From assembly GCF_015668195.1 (NCBI RefSeq), contig NZ_JADPFC010000003.1, forward strand, positions 1-64,000: 64,000 nucleotides of DNA, written 5' to 3'. Each line of letters starts with the position of its first letter. The first letter of the stretch is position 1. A program made the position numbers and the translations under genes. Under the pieces are notes generated by a model that was given only the letters and a program-made list of their open reading frames with translations, was not told the DNA's origin and searched no databases. Positions 9,473-19,288 of this stretch are shown piece after piece. The DNA comes from Romboutsia_C sp015668195 (lineage in GTDB: Bacteria; Bacillota; Clostridia; Peptostreptococcales; Peptostreptococcaceae).

Positions 9473-9844
9473 TTACATATTTTGAGGAAGTATTTCTATC
9501 CAATAATTATCTGGATCCGCTATAAAATAAATTCCCATAGCTTCATTCTCAAAACATATACATCCCATATCTTTATGTAGTTTGTAAGCTTTATCAAAAT
9601 CGTCTACTCTAAGAGCTAGGTGGAATTCATTATCTCCTAGGTTATAAGGTCTATCCCAATCTCTTAACCAAGTTAACTCTAATGTATAATCACTTTCTCC
9701 ATCTCCTAAATAAACTAATATGAAACTTCCGTCTTCAGCTTCTTTTCTTCTTACTTCTTTAAGACCTAATGCCTTTTCATAAAACTCAAGACTTTTCTCA
9801 AGATTTAATACGTTAAAGTTATTGTGACAAAATTTAAAATTCAT
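9473..9844 (-). CDS. gloA: Lactoylglutathione lyase-type glyoxalase I
   Basis: Single VOC-fold enzyme of 123 aa. The four expected metal ligands are present: His7 (FCHNNFNV), Glu in YTLELTW, His in EFHLALRV and Glu in YWIEILPQ. The spacing matches bacterial Ni-type GloA. It would detoxify methylglyoxal as a thiol hemithioacetal; the thiol used by this organism is not known from the window. GGAGGGG precedes the ATG. It appears monocistronic. Confidence 0.85.
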   Translation of the reverse strand: MNFKFCHNNFNVLNLEKSLEFYEKALGLKEVRRKEAEDGSFILVYLGDGESDYTLELTWLRDWDRPYNLGDNEFHLALRVDDFDKAYKLHKDMGCICFENEAMGIYFIADPDNYWIEILPQNM

Positions 9845-9960
9845 AGATTCCCCTCCATATATCTTTTTATTTATTATAATTTATTTATTGATTTAAATAA
9901 ATATATTAGTTTAATTTTAGCTTTACACTAGTATCTAAACATATGTAATCATTATAAAAA

Positions 9961-9988
9961 TATGTTAACCTATCCACAAATTAACATA
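9961..9988. repeat. 8-bp inverted repeat flanking a DnaA-box-like core
   Basis: TATGTTAA (9961-9968) and TTAACATA (9981-9988) are perfect inverted arms around CCTATCCACAAA. It lies ~120 bp upstream of gloA. It may be an operator; the single near-match to a DnaA box is not enough for an origin. The rest of 9845-10244 is AT-rich and shows no gene. Confidence 0.35.
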
Positions 9989-10244
9989 AATATAGTGGAA
10001 AACATTTTTCAATAATTATAAACGCATTTCTTAAATATATAGCTATACTTTAAAATATTATGTTTATTTTTATATTATTAATAGGCTATTTTTGTAATAT
10101 TAAATTTAATTTTTATTTATATAACTTTTGTTAAGTGAGTATTAATTATAAATTAATTTCTATAATAATAAGAATGTGTGTATATAAATTAATTTACAAT
10201 AATATAGATTTACCCATATTAAATTATTTTTGTGTATAATTTTA

Positions 10245-10421
10245 TTATATAACTAGTATTTTGCCTAACTCATTATTAATCAACTTTAGCTTTTCCATAT
10301 CATTCATATTTTGATTCTCCACTATTTCCTTTATGCTTATAATTATTCTTCTGCTTTCATTTTCTCTTTCACTTTTTAAATCTATTAATCCTTCTATTAT
10401 ATTTTCTCTACTTAAAACCAT
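10245..10421 (-). CDS. Hypothetical small protein (58 aa)
   Basis: An ATG at 10421 is preceded by AGGGGG at 8 nt and opens 58 codons to a TAA at 10245. The product is charged and helical, begins MVLSRENIIEGLIDLK and is rich in Glu, Asn, Ile and Lys. It has the size and helix-loop-helix look of Spo0E-like phosphatases, but the SxxLD motif of that family was not seen, so no function is assigned. It has no recognisable partner gene. Confidence 0.55.
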   Translation of the reverse strand: MVLSRENIIEGLIDLKSERENESRRIIISIKEIVENQNMNDMEKLKLINNELGKILVI

Positions 10422-10495
10422 TATATATACCCCCTAAAGTAATTATTAATACTATCTTTGACATTTCTTATAATATTTAATCAATCTACATAACA

Positions 10496-10525
10496 AAAAT
10501 AACTAGCTATAAGCTAGTTATTTTT
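10496..10525 (-). terminator. Terminator overlapping the kinase stop
   Basis: AAAAATAACTAGC pairs with GCTAGTTATTTTT. The TAG stop of the histidine kinase at 10514 lies in one arm. Confidence 0.85.
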
Positions 10526-13500
10526 GTACATATTTTCTGGTAATATTATTGTAAATTTGGTTCCTTTTCCTAATTCACTCTCTACATATATATCACCTTT
10601 ATGTAGATTTATAATATGTTTTGTTATAGTAAGACCTAGTCCACTACCTTGTTTTGATTCACCATATTCATCTACCACTTGGTTAAATCTATTAAATATA
10701 GAATGATGATATTTTTCTTCTATTCCTACTCCTGTATCAGATATTTCTATCTGCACGTTTGTTCCAACTTCCTTAATTATAACCTCTACCTTTCCTCCCT
10801 CACTTGTAAACTTTATAGCATTGTTTACTAAGTTTACTATACATCTATCAATATCGTATGAATCACATAATATTGTTTTTTCTTCTATATAAGGATCTAC
10901 TATTAATTCAATTCCTTTATCATGAGCTAAATTACTCAAACTTAGTGCACTTTCCTCTACTAAATATACTATATCATGTTCATTTACATTAAGTATATAG
11001 TTCCCATTTTCTATTTTTGATGTATCAATAATATTATTAATAAGCCTTAATAATCGATTTGAATTTTTTCTTAAGATGCTCATATAATATTCTATTTTTT
11101 CACTTGATATTTGCTTTCCACGATTATTAAGTCCTGTTATCAACTGCTCTGTACTACGTATAAGATTTAATGGCGTTCTTAATTCATGAGATAAGTTTAT
11201 AAAATAATTATTTTTGTTTTTTTCAAGCTCAATAACTTTATCAAAAAGAACTTTATTCTTTTCCATCTCTTCTCGTAATTCTTCTGTTCTTTCTCCTACT
11301 AATTTATCAAGCCTCTTCATTTTTCTTTGATTGTGGACAATAATGGCTATTATAATAAGTGCATAAATAACTAGTGCTTCTTTACTTCTCCACCACGGTG
11401 GATTTATCTTAAAGTTTATATTAGTTTTTTCACTCATTACACCATTATTATTTATAGCTTTTACCATAAACTTATAGCTTCCTGGTCTTAAATTTGTATA
11501 TGTTACTTTATTATCCTTTATAGTATGCCAACTATCATTACTTCCTTCTAACTTATATACATACTGTATTCTTTGAGTATTTTTATAATCTGGTAAGAAG
11601 AATTTTATCTCTATAGTATTTTCATCACTTTTAAATTCTAAATTTTTTCCTTCTTCAAACACAACTCCATTAACTGATATATCATCAATCATTACTCTAG
11701 ATATATCTTTTGATGTTACTAAATTATTTGGATTAATTATATTTAATCCATTAATTCCTCCAAATAGTATCTCTCCTTTAGAGTTTTTAAAGCAAGCATT
11801 ACCGTTAAATTCATTACCTTGAAGTCCATCTGTAACATTTAAATTTATAAATTTATTATTTTTTACATCGAATTTTGAAATTCCATTATTTGTACTCATC
11901 CAAGGGTTATTTTTATCATCAAGAACTACACCATATACTGTATTATTAGGCAAGCCTTCTTGTTCTGTAAAATATATTATTTTGCCAGTTTCTTTGTCTA
12001 ATTTATTTAAACCATAGTTAGTGGCTATCCATAAATTCTTATTATTATCTTCAACTACATTTCTTATTTCATTAGTACTTAATCCATCTTTCTTTTTGTA
12101 TATTTTTACTTTTTTAGTTTTAGGATTTATGCTTATTAGACCGCCTTCAGTAGATGTGCCTAACCAATAAATACCTTCCTTATCTTTATAAATACAAGAT
12201 ATATAATCTTTAGGAATTTTATATTTTACTAGCAAATCATTTATATTACTTATTTCATTGGTTTTAGAATTAATTATATTAACTCCACCCCTTGTAGCTA
12301 CAAATACATATTCTCCATCTATATAAATAGTTCTTATATAATTATCTAATAATCCATTATCTAAAGTATAATACTTTATTTTCTTTGTTTTTTTATTTAT
12401 CCTGTTTAATCCACTATTTGTTCCGATCCATATATCATCATTTTTGCCCGTTATATATCTAATTCTATCATCAGTTAATATGCCTTTTTCTATTTGCCTT
12501 ATTGTATCTTTTTTTCTATTAATTATATTTATGCCATCAGATCTTGTACCTACCCAAATTAGTCCATCTTTGTCTTCATATATTCCATGAATCACACTAC
12601 TACTCAAAGAGTTTTTATCATAAGGATCATTTTGATACTGAGTCACTCTATTTTTAGGATCAAATATACTTATACCTGTGTATGTTCCTACCCAAATTAA
12701 GCCATTTTTATCTTGCATAATACACCTTGTACTATTGCTAATTAAACTATGGCTATCATATGGTCTATTTTTGTACAATTCTTCCTTATTTCCATCTTCA
12801 GAGAGCTCTAATAATCCATCGTCAGTGCATACCCATATATTCCCTTCAGTATCCTTTAATATATTTTTTACAAAGTCTAATTCTTTATTTTGCTTACTTA
12901 TTTTATGCAATTTTATCTTGTTTGTATTGATGTCTATTTTAAATAAACCATTTTTCATAGTTCCTATCCATACATATCCTTCTTTATCCATATACAGTCC
13001 ATAGATAGTATCTTTTTCATTAGGTTTCTTATCCTTTGTCAAATATATCTTATCTATATTTTTATTTTTTGTATTTATTTTATTTAATCCATCACTAGTC
13101 CCTATCCATATATTTTTATTCTTATCTTCATCTAAGCAATAAATAAATTGATCTGTTAAATCAGATTCTTTCGATAATATTCTTTCAAATCTATCCTTGT
13201 TCTCATTGTATATATTTAGTCCATTTATAGTACCAACTAAAACTTTTCCATCAGAAGTTACTAGTATATCGCAAACATTATCATCAGAAATATTTCCATT
13301 TTTACTACCTTGTTTGTAATTTTTTATCTTCCCATCTTTAGAAATCTTACTTACTCCATCTATAGTTCCTACCCATATATTATTATCTTTATCTTCTTTT
13401 ATTTTTATAATATTATTACTTACTATTGAGTTTTTAGATTTTTCATTATGTCTATATTGTTTAAATTCATATCCATTGTACCTATTTAAACCATCTTGAG

Positions 13501-13690
13501 TTCCTATCCATATGTATCCCTTACTATCTTGATACAAATCTTCTATAGTACCTTGTGACAATCCCTGCTCAATCGTGATGTTCCTAAATTTCAGACTTGT
13601 TTGAGCAAATATTTTAATAGTATTTATAGATAATATCATTACTAATACTATTAACACTTTAAAAATATTTAGCTTCTTTATATATGTCAT
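10514..13690 (-). CDS. Double beta-propeller sensor histidine kinase
   Basis: Large membrane sensor kinase (1058 aa). A signal or membrane segment (about 8-30) is followed by some 14 propeller repeats of the form W(I/V)GT..GL..(I/Y)N, enough for two seven-bladed propellers (about 40-665). Next is a Y_Y_Y domain (about 680-760), one membrane helix after PPWWRSKEA (about 770-790) and a coiled coil. HisKA has the phosphoacceptor His835 in NLSHELRTPL. HATPase_c has VNLVNNAIKFT, SDTGVGIEE and GSGLGLT boxes. There is no receiver or AraC domain, unlike many Bacteroidetes hybrid sensors, and no response regulator gene nearby. The ligand is unknown. Confidence 0.92.
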   Translation of the reverse strand: MTYIKKLNIFKVLIVLVMILSINTIKIFAQTSLKFRNITIEQGLSQGTIEDLYQDSKGYIWIGTQDGLNRYNGYEFKQYRHNEKSKNSIVSNNIIKIKEDKDNNIWVGTIDGVSKISKDGKIKNYKQGSKNGNISDDNVCDILVTSDGKVLVGTINGLNIYNENKDRFERILSKESDLTDQFIYCLDEDKNKNIWIGTSDGLNKINTKNKNIDKIYLTKDKKPNEKDTIYGLYMDKEGYVWIGTMKNGLFKIDINTNKIKLHKISKQNKELDFVKNILKDTEGNIWVCTDDGLLELSEDGNKEELYKNRPYDSHSLISNSTRCIMQDKNGLIWVGTYTGISIFDPKNRVTQYQNDPYDKNSLSSSVIHGIYEDKDGLIWVGTRSDGINIINRKKDTIRQIEKGILTDDRIRYITGKNDDIWIGTNSGLNRINKKTKKIKYYTLDNGLLDNYIRTIYIDGEYVFVATRGGVNIINSKTNEISNINDLLVKYKIPKDYISCIYKDKEGIYWLGTSTEGGLISINPKTKKVKIYKKKDGLSTNEIRNVVEDNNKNLWIATNYGLNKLDKETGKIIYFTEQEGLPNNTVYGVVLDDKNNPWMSTNNGISKFDVKNNKFINLNVTDGLQGNEFNGNACFKNSKGEILFGGINGLNIINPNNLVTSKDISRVMIDDISVNGVVFEEGKNLEFKSDENTIEIKFFLPDYKNTQRIQYVYKLEGSNDSWHTIKDNKVTYTNLRPGSYKFMVKAINNNGVMSEKTNINFKINPPWWRSKEALVIYALIIIAIIVHNQRKMKRLDKLVGERTEELREEMEKNKVLFDKVIELEKNKNNYFINLSHELRTPLNLIRSTEQLITGLNNRGKQISSEKIEYYMSILRKNSNRLLRLINNIIDTSKIENGNYILNVNEHDIVYLVEESALSLSNLAHDKGIELIVDPYIEEKTILCDSYDIDRCIVNLVNNAIKFTSEGGKVEVIIKEVGTNVQIEISDTGVGIEEKYHHSIFNRFNQVVDEYGESKQGSGLGLTITKHIINLHKGDIYVESELGKGTKFTIILPENMYKNN

Positions 13691-13903
13691 ATTGACCTCT
13701 CTTTATCTGTATTTTTTAACTCTTTCATTATATTACATAATCTTACATATTTCTACATAAGTAGATAGTATTACTTGTCTTATTATATTTACTATACAGT
13801 TGTATTTATTTAAATATTTTACATTACTTAATTACAAAACATCATATAAGGACTATAATTATTGTAGATATTTAATTTATGTATTAGGGGGGGAATAAAT
13901 TTT

Positions 13904-14629
13904 ATGAGATTTGATTGTTTTTATTATCCTACAGTAAATGACGATGGAAAAGTCATAAGATCTAACATAAATTTAAAAGAGTTTGAGTTTGGAGATTTAG
14001 TCCCAACAAAAACACTTTATTACAATTACAGTAAAAACTTTGCTATTTACCAAGGGGAAGAATTTTATATTGTAGAAGATGGAATTTTAACTCAGTCTAT
14101 AAGCTCTGATAACTTAAAGTTTCCACTAAAAATAGTATTTGGTAAGGGGAGACAGCTTAAAATATTTTCAAAAAAAGATTTGCCATCTATAAGGCTTTTA
14201 TTAAAAGGTGAATTTGAAAAAGAAAAAGAACTAGGTGAACTATTCTGCTTATCTCTTATGTTAAATAAAAAAATCAAGCATATCCAATATGAAATTATGT
14301 CAGATTTAACTAATAGTTCTAGAGATTGTGATTTTTTAAATCAAGAAATAGATAATCGAACACATAAACTTATAGAAGATCTAAAAATAGTAGAAAGAAA
14401 GTTTTATTCCCTTACTTTAGATTACCCTAATTTAAAGGACTCTTATTTAAAGTATATGAATTTTAGTGATAAAGAAGATCTGTTAGAAATATCTATAAAT
14501 AAATATTTTAAACCTGAGAGTAGTGAATATAAACATTACTTAATATTACGCTCTATGTGCAATTCAAAGCCTATATATCCTAAATTCAAATTAGATAACC
14601 TTATTAGTTCATTTAATTACAAGATTTAA
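13904..14629 (+). CDS. Hypothetical protein (241 aa)
   Basis: Soluble protein without membrane segments, read from an ATG preceded by a run of eight G. It is divergent from the sensor kinase with a 213-bp gap. The N-terminal half is beta-rich, around FEFGDLVPTKTLYYNYSKNF. The C-terminal half is helical and charged (about 105-200). I recognise no catalytic motif or known family. Its position beside the kinase might mean a functional link, but nothing in the sequence shows one. It has its own terminator. Confidence 0.8.
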   Translation: MRFDCFYYPTVNDDGKVIRSNINLKEFEFGDLVPTKTLYYNYSKNFAIYQGEEFYIVEDGILTQSISSDNLKFPLKIVFGKGRQLKIFSKKDLPSIRLLLKGEFEKEKELGELFCLSLMLNKKIKHIQYEIMSDLTNSSRDCDFLNQEIDNRTHKLIEDLKIVERKFYSLTLDYPNLKDSYLKYMNFSDKEDLLEISINKYFKPESSEYKHYLILRSMCNSKPIYPKFKLDNLISSFNYKI

Positions 14630-14725
14630 GAAATCTTATAAAAACTCTTTATATTTTAGTTAATAATTATGCCAAATACGTTCACTACATATATAATAGT
14701 GTATATGTAAATATCAATAGATTTA

Positions 14726-14763
14726 AAATGGTATTGTTTTAATTAAAGCAATACCATTTCTTC
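14726..14763 (+). terminator. Terminator of the 13904 gene
   Basis: AAATGGTATTG (14726-14736) pairs with CAATACCATTT (14749-14759), followed by CTTCT. An A/T-rich flank makes it weaker than others here. Confidence 0.7.
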
Positions 14764-14819
14764 TATCTTAAATTACTTTAGATTTAACATAAAAATTTCT
14801 CTTAATATACAGGCTAATA

Positions 14820-15003
14820 AAAAAAAATAGACTGCATGTGCAGTCTTGAGCTTTTTTAAATACTATTCAGGGGGGATAGTATTTTCCATGTCATTAGATT
14901 TACTCTTATATTATCTATCGTCTGAAAATAATCTGAGTAAACTTATCTATTCTTATGATATAAATTGTGGTTGTGTCCTTCTATGTCCGTTCCTGTCGGT
15001 GAC
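14820..15003 (-). ncRNA. Candidate small RNA with a C-rich hairpin loop
   Basis: On the minus strand, a relatively GC-rich start (GTCACCGACAGGAACGGACA, complement of 14984-15003) leads into a hairpin. The hairpin has stem AATACTAT/ATAGTATT and loop CCCCCCTGA (complement of 14859-14883). It is followed by a strong terminator, GACTGCA/TGCAGTC with a U9 tail (complement of 14821-14846). C-rich exposed loops are known in Firmicute sRNAs that bind Shine-Dalgarno sequences. No clear promoter was found. On the plus strand the same site is a G-rich motif before a 66-codon hydrophobic frame (14888-15088) that I doubt. The remainder of 14630-15265 shows nothing else. Confidence 0.4.
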
Positions 15004-15266
15004 TATTAATAATATAATATATTTCTACATTTTTTACCATATTATAATTTCTTTTTTATGTAAAATTTTATTTTTATATATTTTATAATTAATTATTTAT
15101 AAGTGTTATATAAAAATATCTTTTCTATTTACATCATTATTATAATATAATTTACATATTTATTTTATTTAATTAAACCTTCTGTTGTAATTAAAAATTT
15201 TATATTTTTAGATTGTTTATCAAGACTTATATCCTATTTTTATTTTAATCAATTCCTTAATATAAT

Positions 15267-15304
15267 AAAAAATGGATACTTAAACTTTTAAGTATCCATT
15301 TTTT
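15267..15304 (-). terminator. Terminator of trxA
   Basis: AAAAAATGGATACTTAAA pairs with TTTAAGTATCCATTTTTT almost without a loop; it is bidirectional. Confidence 0.9.
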
Positions 15305-15305
15305 A

Positions 15306-15617
15306 TTATATATGAACTTCTACTTTATTTTTTATAGCTTCCTTTGGCATAAATCCAACCATAGTATCTACAGGCTTTCCATCTTTAAAAATCATCATTG
15401 TAGGAACACTAGATATCATATATTTTCTAGCTATTTCAAGACTCTTATCTATGTCTACTTTAACAAATTTAGCGTCATCTTTCATTTCAACGCTAAGTTG
15501 TTCAAATATAGGAGCTAGCATTTTACAAGGTCCACACCAAGTAGCAAAGAAATCAACTACTACAACCCCATCATTTATTTCTTGTTCAAAGTTAGTACTA
15601 TCAAGTATTTGTGCCAT
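15306..15617 (-). CDS. trxA: Thioredoxin
   Basis: Cytoplasmic dithiol oxidoreductase of 103 aa. The active site is WCGPC at residues 27-31 (Cys28 and Cys31), with the cis-Pro in SVPTMMIF and the usual Asp22. The start is the ATG at 15617, preceded by GGAGGG at 4 nt; the TTG four codons upstream overlaps that site and is unlikely. No thioredoxin reductase is adjacent. It may act with the redox-type protein encoded just upstream. Confidence 0.96.
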   Translation of the reverse strand: MAQILDSTNFEQEINDGVVVVDFFATWCGPCKMLAPIFEQLSVEMKDDAKFVKVDIDKSLEIARKYMISSVPTMMIFKDGKPVDTMVGFMPKEAIKNKVEVHI

Positions 15618-15790
15618 TTTTCCCTCCAAAATCTCCTGTTTAATATTTTTAAATTAATATATGTTATCTATAATATAAAGTATATTAATTTTATAGTATA
15701 TTTATTGCCCTTAGTAACTATTAAATCAATTTTTCAAAATTTTATATCTAGATAAAATTTATTTATATTTAATAGTTAATAATTTTTATT

Positions 15791-16159
15791 TTACATTTCC
15801 TCTGCAAGTAACTCATTTATAGCATCATAAGTAAAATTTATTATTTCATCACATCTAACTTTATTTTTCTTTAAGTCTACACATATTTCTGAGTTATATT
15901 TTTCTCTAACTTTTTTCATTAACTTATTTGAATATTTTCTAGCTATATTAGCTTCTGTATTATTTTCCCTGCCTTTTATAAATCCTATAACTAGCACTCC
16001 TGCATTTACAGCACCACATACACTTCCCACTGTCATACCAACTCCCATACCACTACCTAATGCAACAGGTATGTTTGTATCATGTTCTTCATTATATGCT
16101 TTTATTAATGCTTCTGCACAAGTATACCCTTGACTATGGTATTCTGATGGTCTTATCAT
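15791..16159 (-). CDS. C_GCAxxG_C_C-type redox protein
   Basis: Small protein (122 aa) with the spaced cysteines of the C_GCAxxG_C_C family: TCAEALIKA, GSVCGAVNAG, EICVDLK and VRCDEII. The Gly-rich central helix (GSGMGVGMTVG) is also typical. The family is annotated as probable redox or cofactor-associated, with no defined reaction. GGAG precedes the ATG. It lies in the same direction as trxA, 173 bp upstream, which fits a thiol-redox role, though they may be separate units. Confidence 0.75.
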   Translation of the reverse strand: MIRPSEYHSQGYTCAEALIKAYNEEHDTNIPVALGSGMGVGMTVGSVCGAVNAGVLVIGFIKGRENNTEANIARKYSNKLMKKVREKYNSEICVDLKKNKVRCDEIINFTYDAINELLAEEM

Positions 16160-16270
16160 ACTATCACTCCTTAAGTACTTTATGTTTATGAGTATATGTT
16201 ACCATACTTTGCTATATATTTCTGTGACTTTATCACACATATAAACAACCCTTATAATTATAAAGATTCC

Positions 16271-17434
16271 TTATATTAACTTATCATCTTTTAGAAGCTT
16301 GTATAATGTCGGCTTAAAGTTAAATTCACTTATTAAATTATTTACTTCATTTAACGCTTTTTCTCTTTTCTCTTGAGACACTTTTCCCTTAGCCGCTCTT
16401 ATTAATATATTCTTAGGCGAGTGGGCTATATCTATAAATTCTAATAATTGAGTCTTATATCCTATACTTTCAAGTAGATTTGCTCTTACAGCATCTGTCA
16501 TAAGTGCAGCCATTCTTTCTTGTATTATTCCATACTTTGTGAGTAATGAAAATTCATCTGACTTCATTTGACTATTAAATTCATGTTGGCAACAAGGAAC
16601 TGAGAATATCATCTTTGTATTCCACTTTATAGCATTATATAAAGCATAATCAGTAGCTGTATCACATGCATGAAGTGTTATTACCATATCTACCTTATCT
16701 GTAAATCTGTATCCATTTATATCTCCTAGTTCAAATCTTAAGTTATCATAGTTATACTTTTTAGCTATTTCATTACACTTTTTAATAACATCTACTTTTA
16801 AATCCAGGCCTATCATATTTACATCTATTTTTTTTATCTCTACAAAATAGTAATATAAAACAAACGTTAAGTAAGATTTTCCACATCCAAAATCTAATAT
16901 AGTAAGTTCTTTATAGTTATTTTTCTTAATCTCATCATCAATAATTTCTATAAATCTATTTATTTGCTTATATTTATCATATTTTGATTTAACAACCTTA
17001 CCATCCTTAGTAAATACTCCTAAGTCTATAAGTGGTTGTATTATCATTCCTTCTTTTAATATATAGTTTTTTTCTTTATTATGACTCTTATTTACCATAT
17101 TTGAATTATCGCTATTCTTTTTTCCTAAAAATATTTTACCTTTTTTAGATACTTTTAGATCAAAAGTTTTAGACATAGTCCATGCTGCTAATTGTTTATA
17201 GTTATCACCTATATACTCTAATAATTTAGTATTTAGTTCATCTTTTTCTATATTTTCATGAAATACTTGTTTATCTGTATACTTTTCTATTTGATAATAT
17301 TCTTTATTGTTTTTTTCTTTTAAAAGTATATTTATTTTATTGTATTCTATATCTTTATTTTTCTTATTACTTATAACTACTTTAATAACTTCATCTTTAG
17401 TTATTTCATCAATTGATTTTATTAATTCTTCCAT
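16271..17434 (-). CDS. Class I SAM-dependent methyltransferase (METTL25-like)
   Basis: 387 aa. The C-terminal half has a Rossmann methyltransferase core: motif I LTILDFGCGKSYL (about 180-192), a strand ending in GLDLK, GDINGYRF and then VDMVITLHACDTATDYA. The FSVPCCQHE segment after it is typical of the METTL25/Methyltransf_32 group. The N-terminal ~150 residues are lysine-rich and unassigned; they may bind RNA. The substrate is unknown, probably RNA. It appears to be monocistronic. Confidence 0.8.
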   Translation of the reverse strand: MEELIKSIDEITKDEVIKVVISNKKNKDIEYNKINILLKEKNNKEYYQIEKYTDKQVFHENIEKDELNTKLLEYIGDNYKQLAAWTMSKTFDLKVSKKGKIFLGKKNSDNSNMVNKSHNKEKNYILKEGMIIQPLIDLGVFTKDGKVVKSKYDKYKQINRFIEIIDDEIKKNNYKELTILDFGCGKSYLTFVLYYYFVEIKKIDVNMIGLDLKVDVIKKCNEIAKKYNYDNLRFELGDINGYRFTDKVDMVITLHACDTATDYALYNAIKWNTKMIFSVPCCQHEFNSQMKSDEFSLLTKYGIIQERMAALMTDAVRANLLESIGYKTQLLEFIDIAHSPKNILIRAAKGKVSQEKREKALNEVNNLISEFNFKPTLYKLLKDDKLI

Positions 17435-17626
17435 TCATTCACACCTATCATCTCATATTTTTATGCCTATATAAGATATTATTATATATATTAGATTAAT
17501 TCAAACTCTTTTTGCATAACACCATAATGTATAATCATTTTTTAATATTTACCTTATATACTTATCTCTATTCCTCCATCTTGTAAAATTTTTTTGAGAA
17601 TATAGTCATTTCTAATGAAATAAAAT

Positions 17627-17660
17627 AAAAATTCGCCTTTAATTAAAGGCGAATTTTTTT
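17627..17660 (-). terminator. Terminator of the MFS gene
   Basis: AATTCGCCTTTAATTAAAGGCGAATT is nearly a perfect palindrome with flanking A5 and T7 runs. The transporter's stop codon falls in the T-run. Confidence 0.9.
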
Positions 17661-18957
17661 AAGCTACTTTAGTTTTACTTTCAATTTCTAATTTCTTTAT
17701 TCTATCTTTATTTAGATTATTCATTCCTCTAGATGCTATTATAAGTAATGTGTATGCTGCTGCAACACAAGCTAATATTCCCATCCATGCAGTGTTATAA
17801 CCAAACTTATCTGTAAATAAACCAAATATAGCTGATCCTCCTGAGAATCCAAGTGCAAATACTAAGTTTATCATCCCTAATATACTACCATATTCTTTTC
17901 TTCCAAAGAATGAACCTGTAAGATATGCTGGTCCCATCATATACATATAAACAGCTATACCTTTTATAGCAGAGAATGCATATGCAAATATTGGAGATCT
18001 TCCAGACATAGTTAAGAATATTCCTGACACAAACACTGCTACCGATGATATTACTAAACACTTCATAACACCTATTTTATCAAATAATATACCACCAACT
18101 ACATTCCCGCATAATGATGTAATTGCAAATATTGAACCTGACATTGCTACAACACTAGGATCTAGCTTTAACTCCCCTTGGAAATATGCAGCATATTGTA
18201 CTGAGTATGCAGATACATATATTCCTACAAATAAGAATCCTATTGCCATCATCCAGAAATATTTTATCTTTTGTACTTCTTTTAATGTATATGCTAAATC
18301 TAATTTTTCTTTATTTTTATCTTCTAGCTTATCTGCTTTTTTATTTCCTACTACTATTTCATCTTTATTTTTAGGCATTCTTATCATTAATAATGCAACT
18401 GGTATACCAACTGCTAAAGATAATACTCCAAATAAGAAATAAGCTTTAGAATATCCATTAGATGCTATTGAGTATATAGCCATTTGTTGAAGGAATATAT
18501 TACCTATAGACCCTCCAGCAAAAGCAATTCCCATTGCCTTTCCTTTTGTACTTTCATCAAACCATGAGTTTATTAAAAGTGGAACCCCTATAGCTGATAT
18601 AGCTGATGTCCCTATATTAACTATTCCTGCTACTAAGTAGAATTGCCATAACTCTGTACACATAGAGAATAACATGAATCCTCCACCAGATAATAAACAT
18701 CCTACTATATATATTAATTTAGCATTTATCTTCCCGTAAAGTGCACCTATAAATGGAGATGCTACTGCTGATACTATCGTTCCTATTGTAAATATTAATG
18801 AGAATGAACTCAGACTAAACCCTTTATCCGTTGTTACTGGATGTATAAATAGTGGCTGAATATTTGATGCTACACCAAATGGTATTGCTTGTATAAGCAT
18901 ACATGCTATTACTATCATCCATCCTTTTGCTATTTTGTTACTCTTTAAATTACCCAT
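17659..18957 (-). CDS. MFS transporter, OFA (oxalate/formate antiporter-like) type
   Basis: Twelve-helix major facilitator protein of 432 aa. It shows the OFA-type N-terminus (GWMIVIACMLIQAIPFGVAS), the A-like motif region after helix 2 (SPFIGALYGKINAK) and a charged central loop at about 200-225. Substrates of this group are organic anions; specificity here is unknown. The XRE-type regulator gene at 19289 is divergent across 331 bp and is a candidate controller. That gap has small dyads (CTAGAAATTTTCTAG near 18979) but no further gene. Confidence 0.85.
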   Translation of the reverse strand: MGNLKSNKIAKGWMIVIACMLIQAIPFGVASNIQPLFIHPVTTDKGFSLSSFSLIFTIGTIVSAVASPFIGALYGKINAKLIYIVGCLLSGGGFMLFSMCTELWQFYLVAGIVNIGTSAISAIGVPLLINSWFDESTKGKAMGIAFAGGSIGNIFLQQMAIYSIASNGYSKAYFLFGVLSLAVGIPVALLMIRMPKNKDEIVVGNKKADKLEDKNKEKLDLAYTLKEVQKIKYFWMMAIGFLFVGIYVSAYSVQYAAYFQGELKLDPSVVAMSGSIFAITSLCGNVVGGILFDKIGVMKCLVISSVAVFVSGIFLTMSGRSPIFAYAFSAIKGIAVYMYMMGPAYLTGSFFGRKEYGSILGMINLVFALGFSGGSAIFGLFTDKFGYNTAWMGILACVAAAYTLLIIASRGMNNLNKDRIKKLEIESKTKVA

Positions 18958-19288
18958 ATATCCTCCTAATTTTATTGCCTAGAAATTTTCTAGTTTTTCC
19001 TCACTATAATTTTAGTATATTTTGTCTTTTCACTTAAGAAAACGTATTTTACCTTGTCTATGCTTATATAATAACACGTATTGTCTACTTAATTTTACGA
19101 ATAATAACGAAACTTAAGGATATAAGGAATTTTTTATATTCCTCTGCATTTTTCATTGAAGAAACTTTCTTCAAATTGCTTCTATTTTATTATATTTCAA
19201 TCTTTTTCGAACTCTTATAATATATGTTAGTAAGTGATATAATATAATTCAAAAGCTAACATAAAACGAATTATTGGGGGGATATAAC

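Noticed and set aside
14846..15088. 80-codon hydrophobic frame (or 66 codons from 14888) on the plus strand
   Set aside because: It overlaps the C-loop RNA candidate and its terminator; the G-rich motif is 12 nt from the ATG and the product looks like translated AT-rich DNA. Kept only as an alternative reading.
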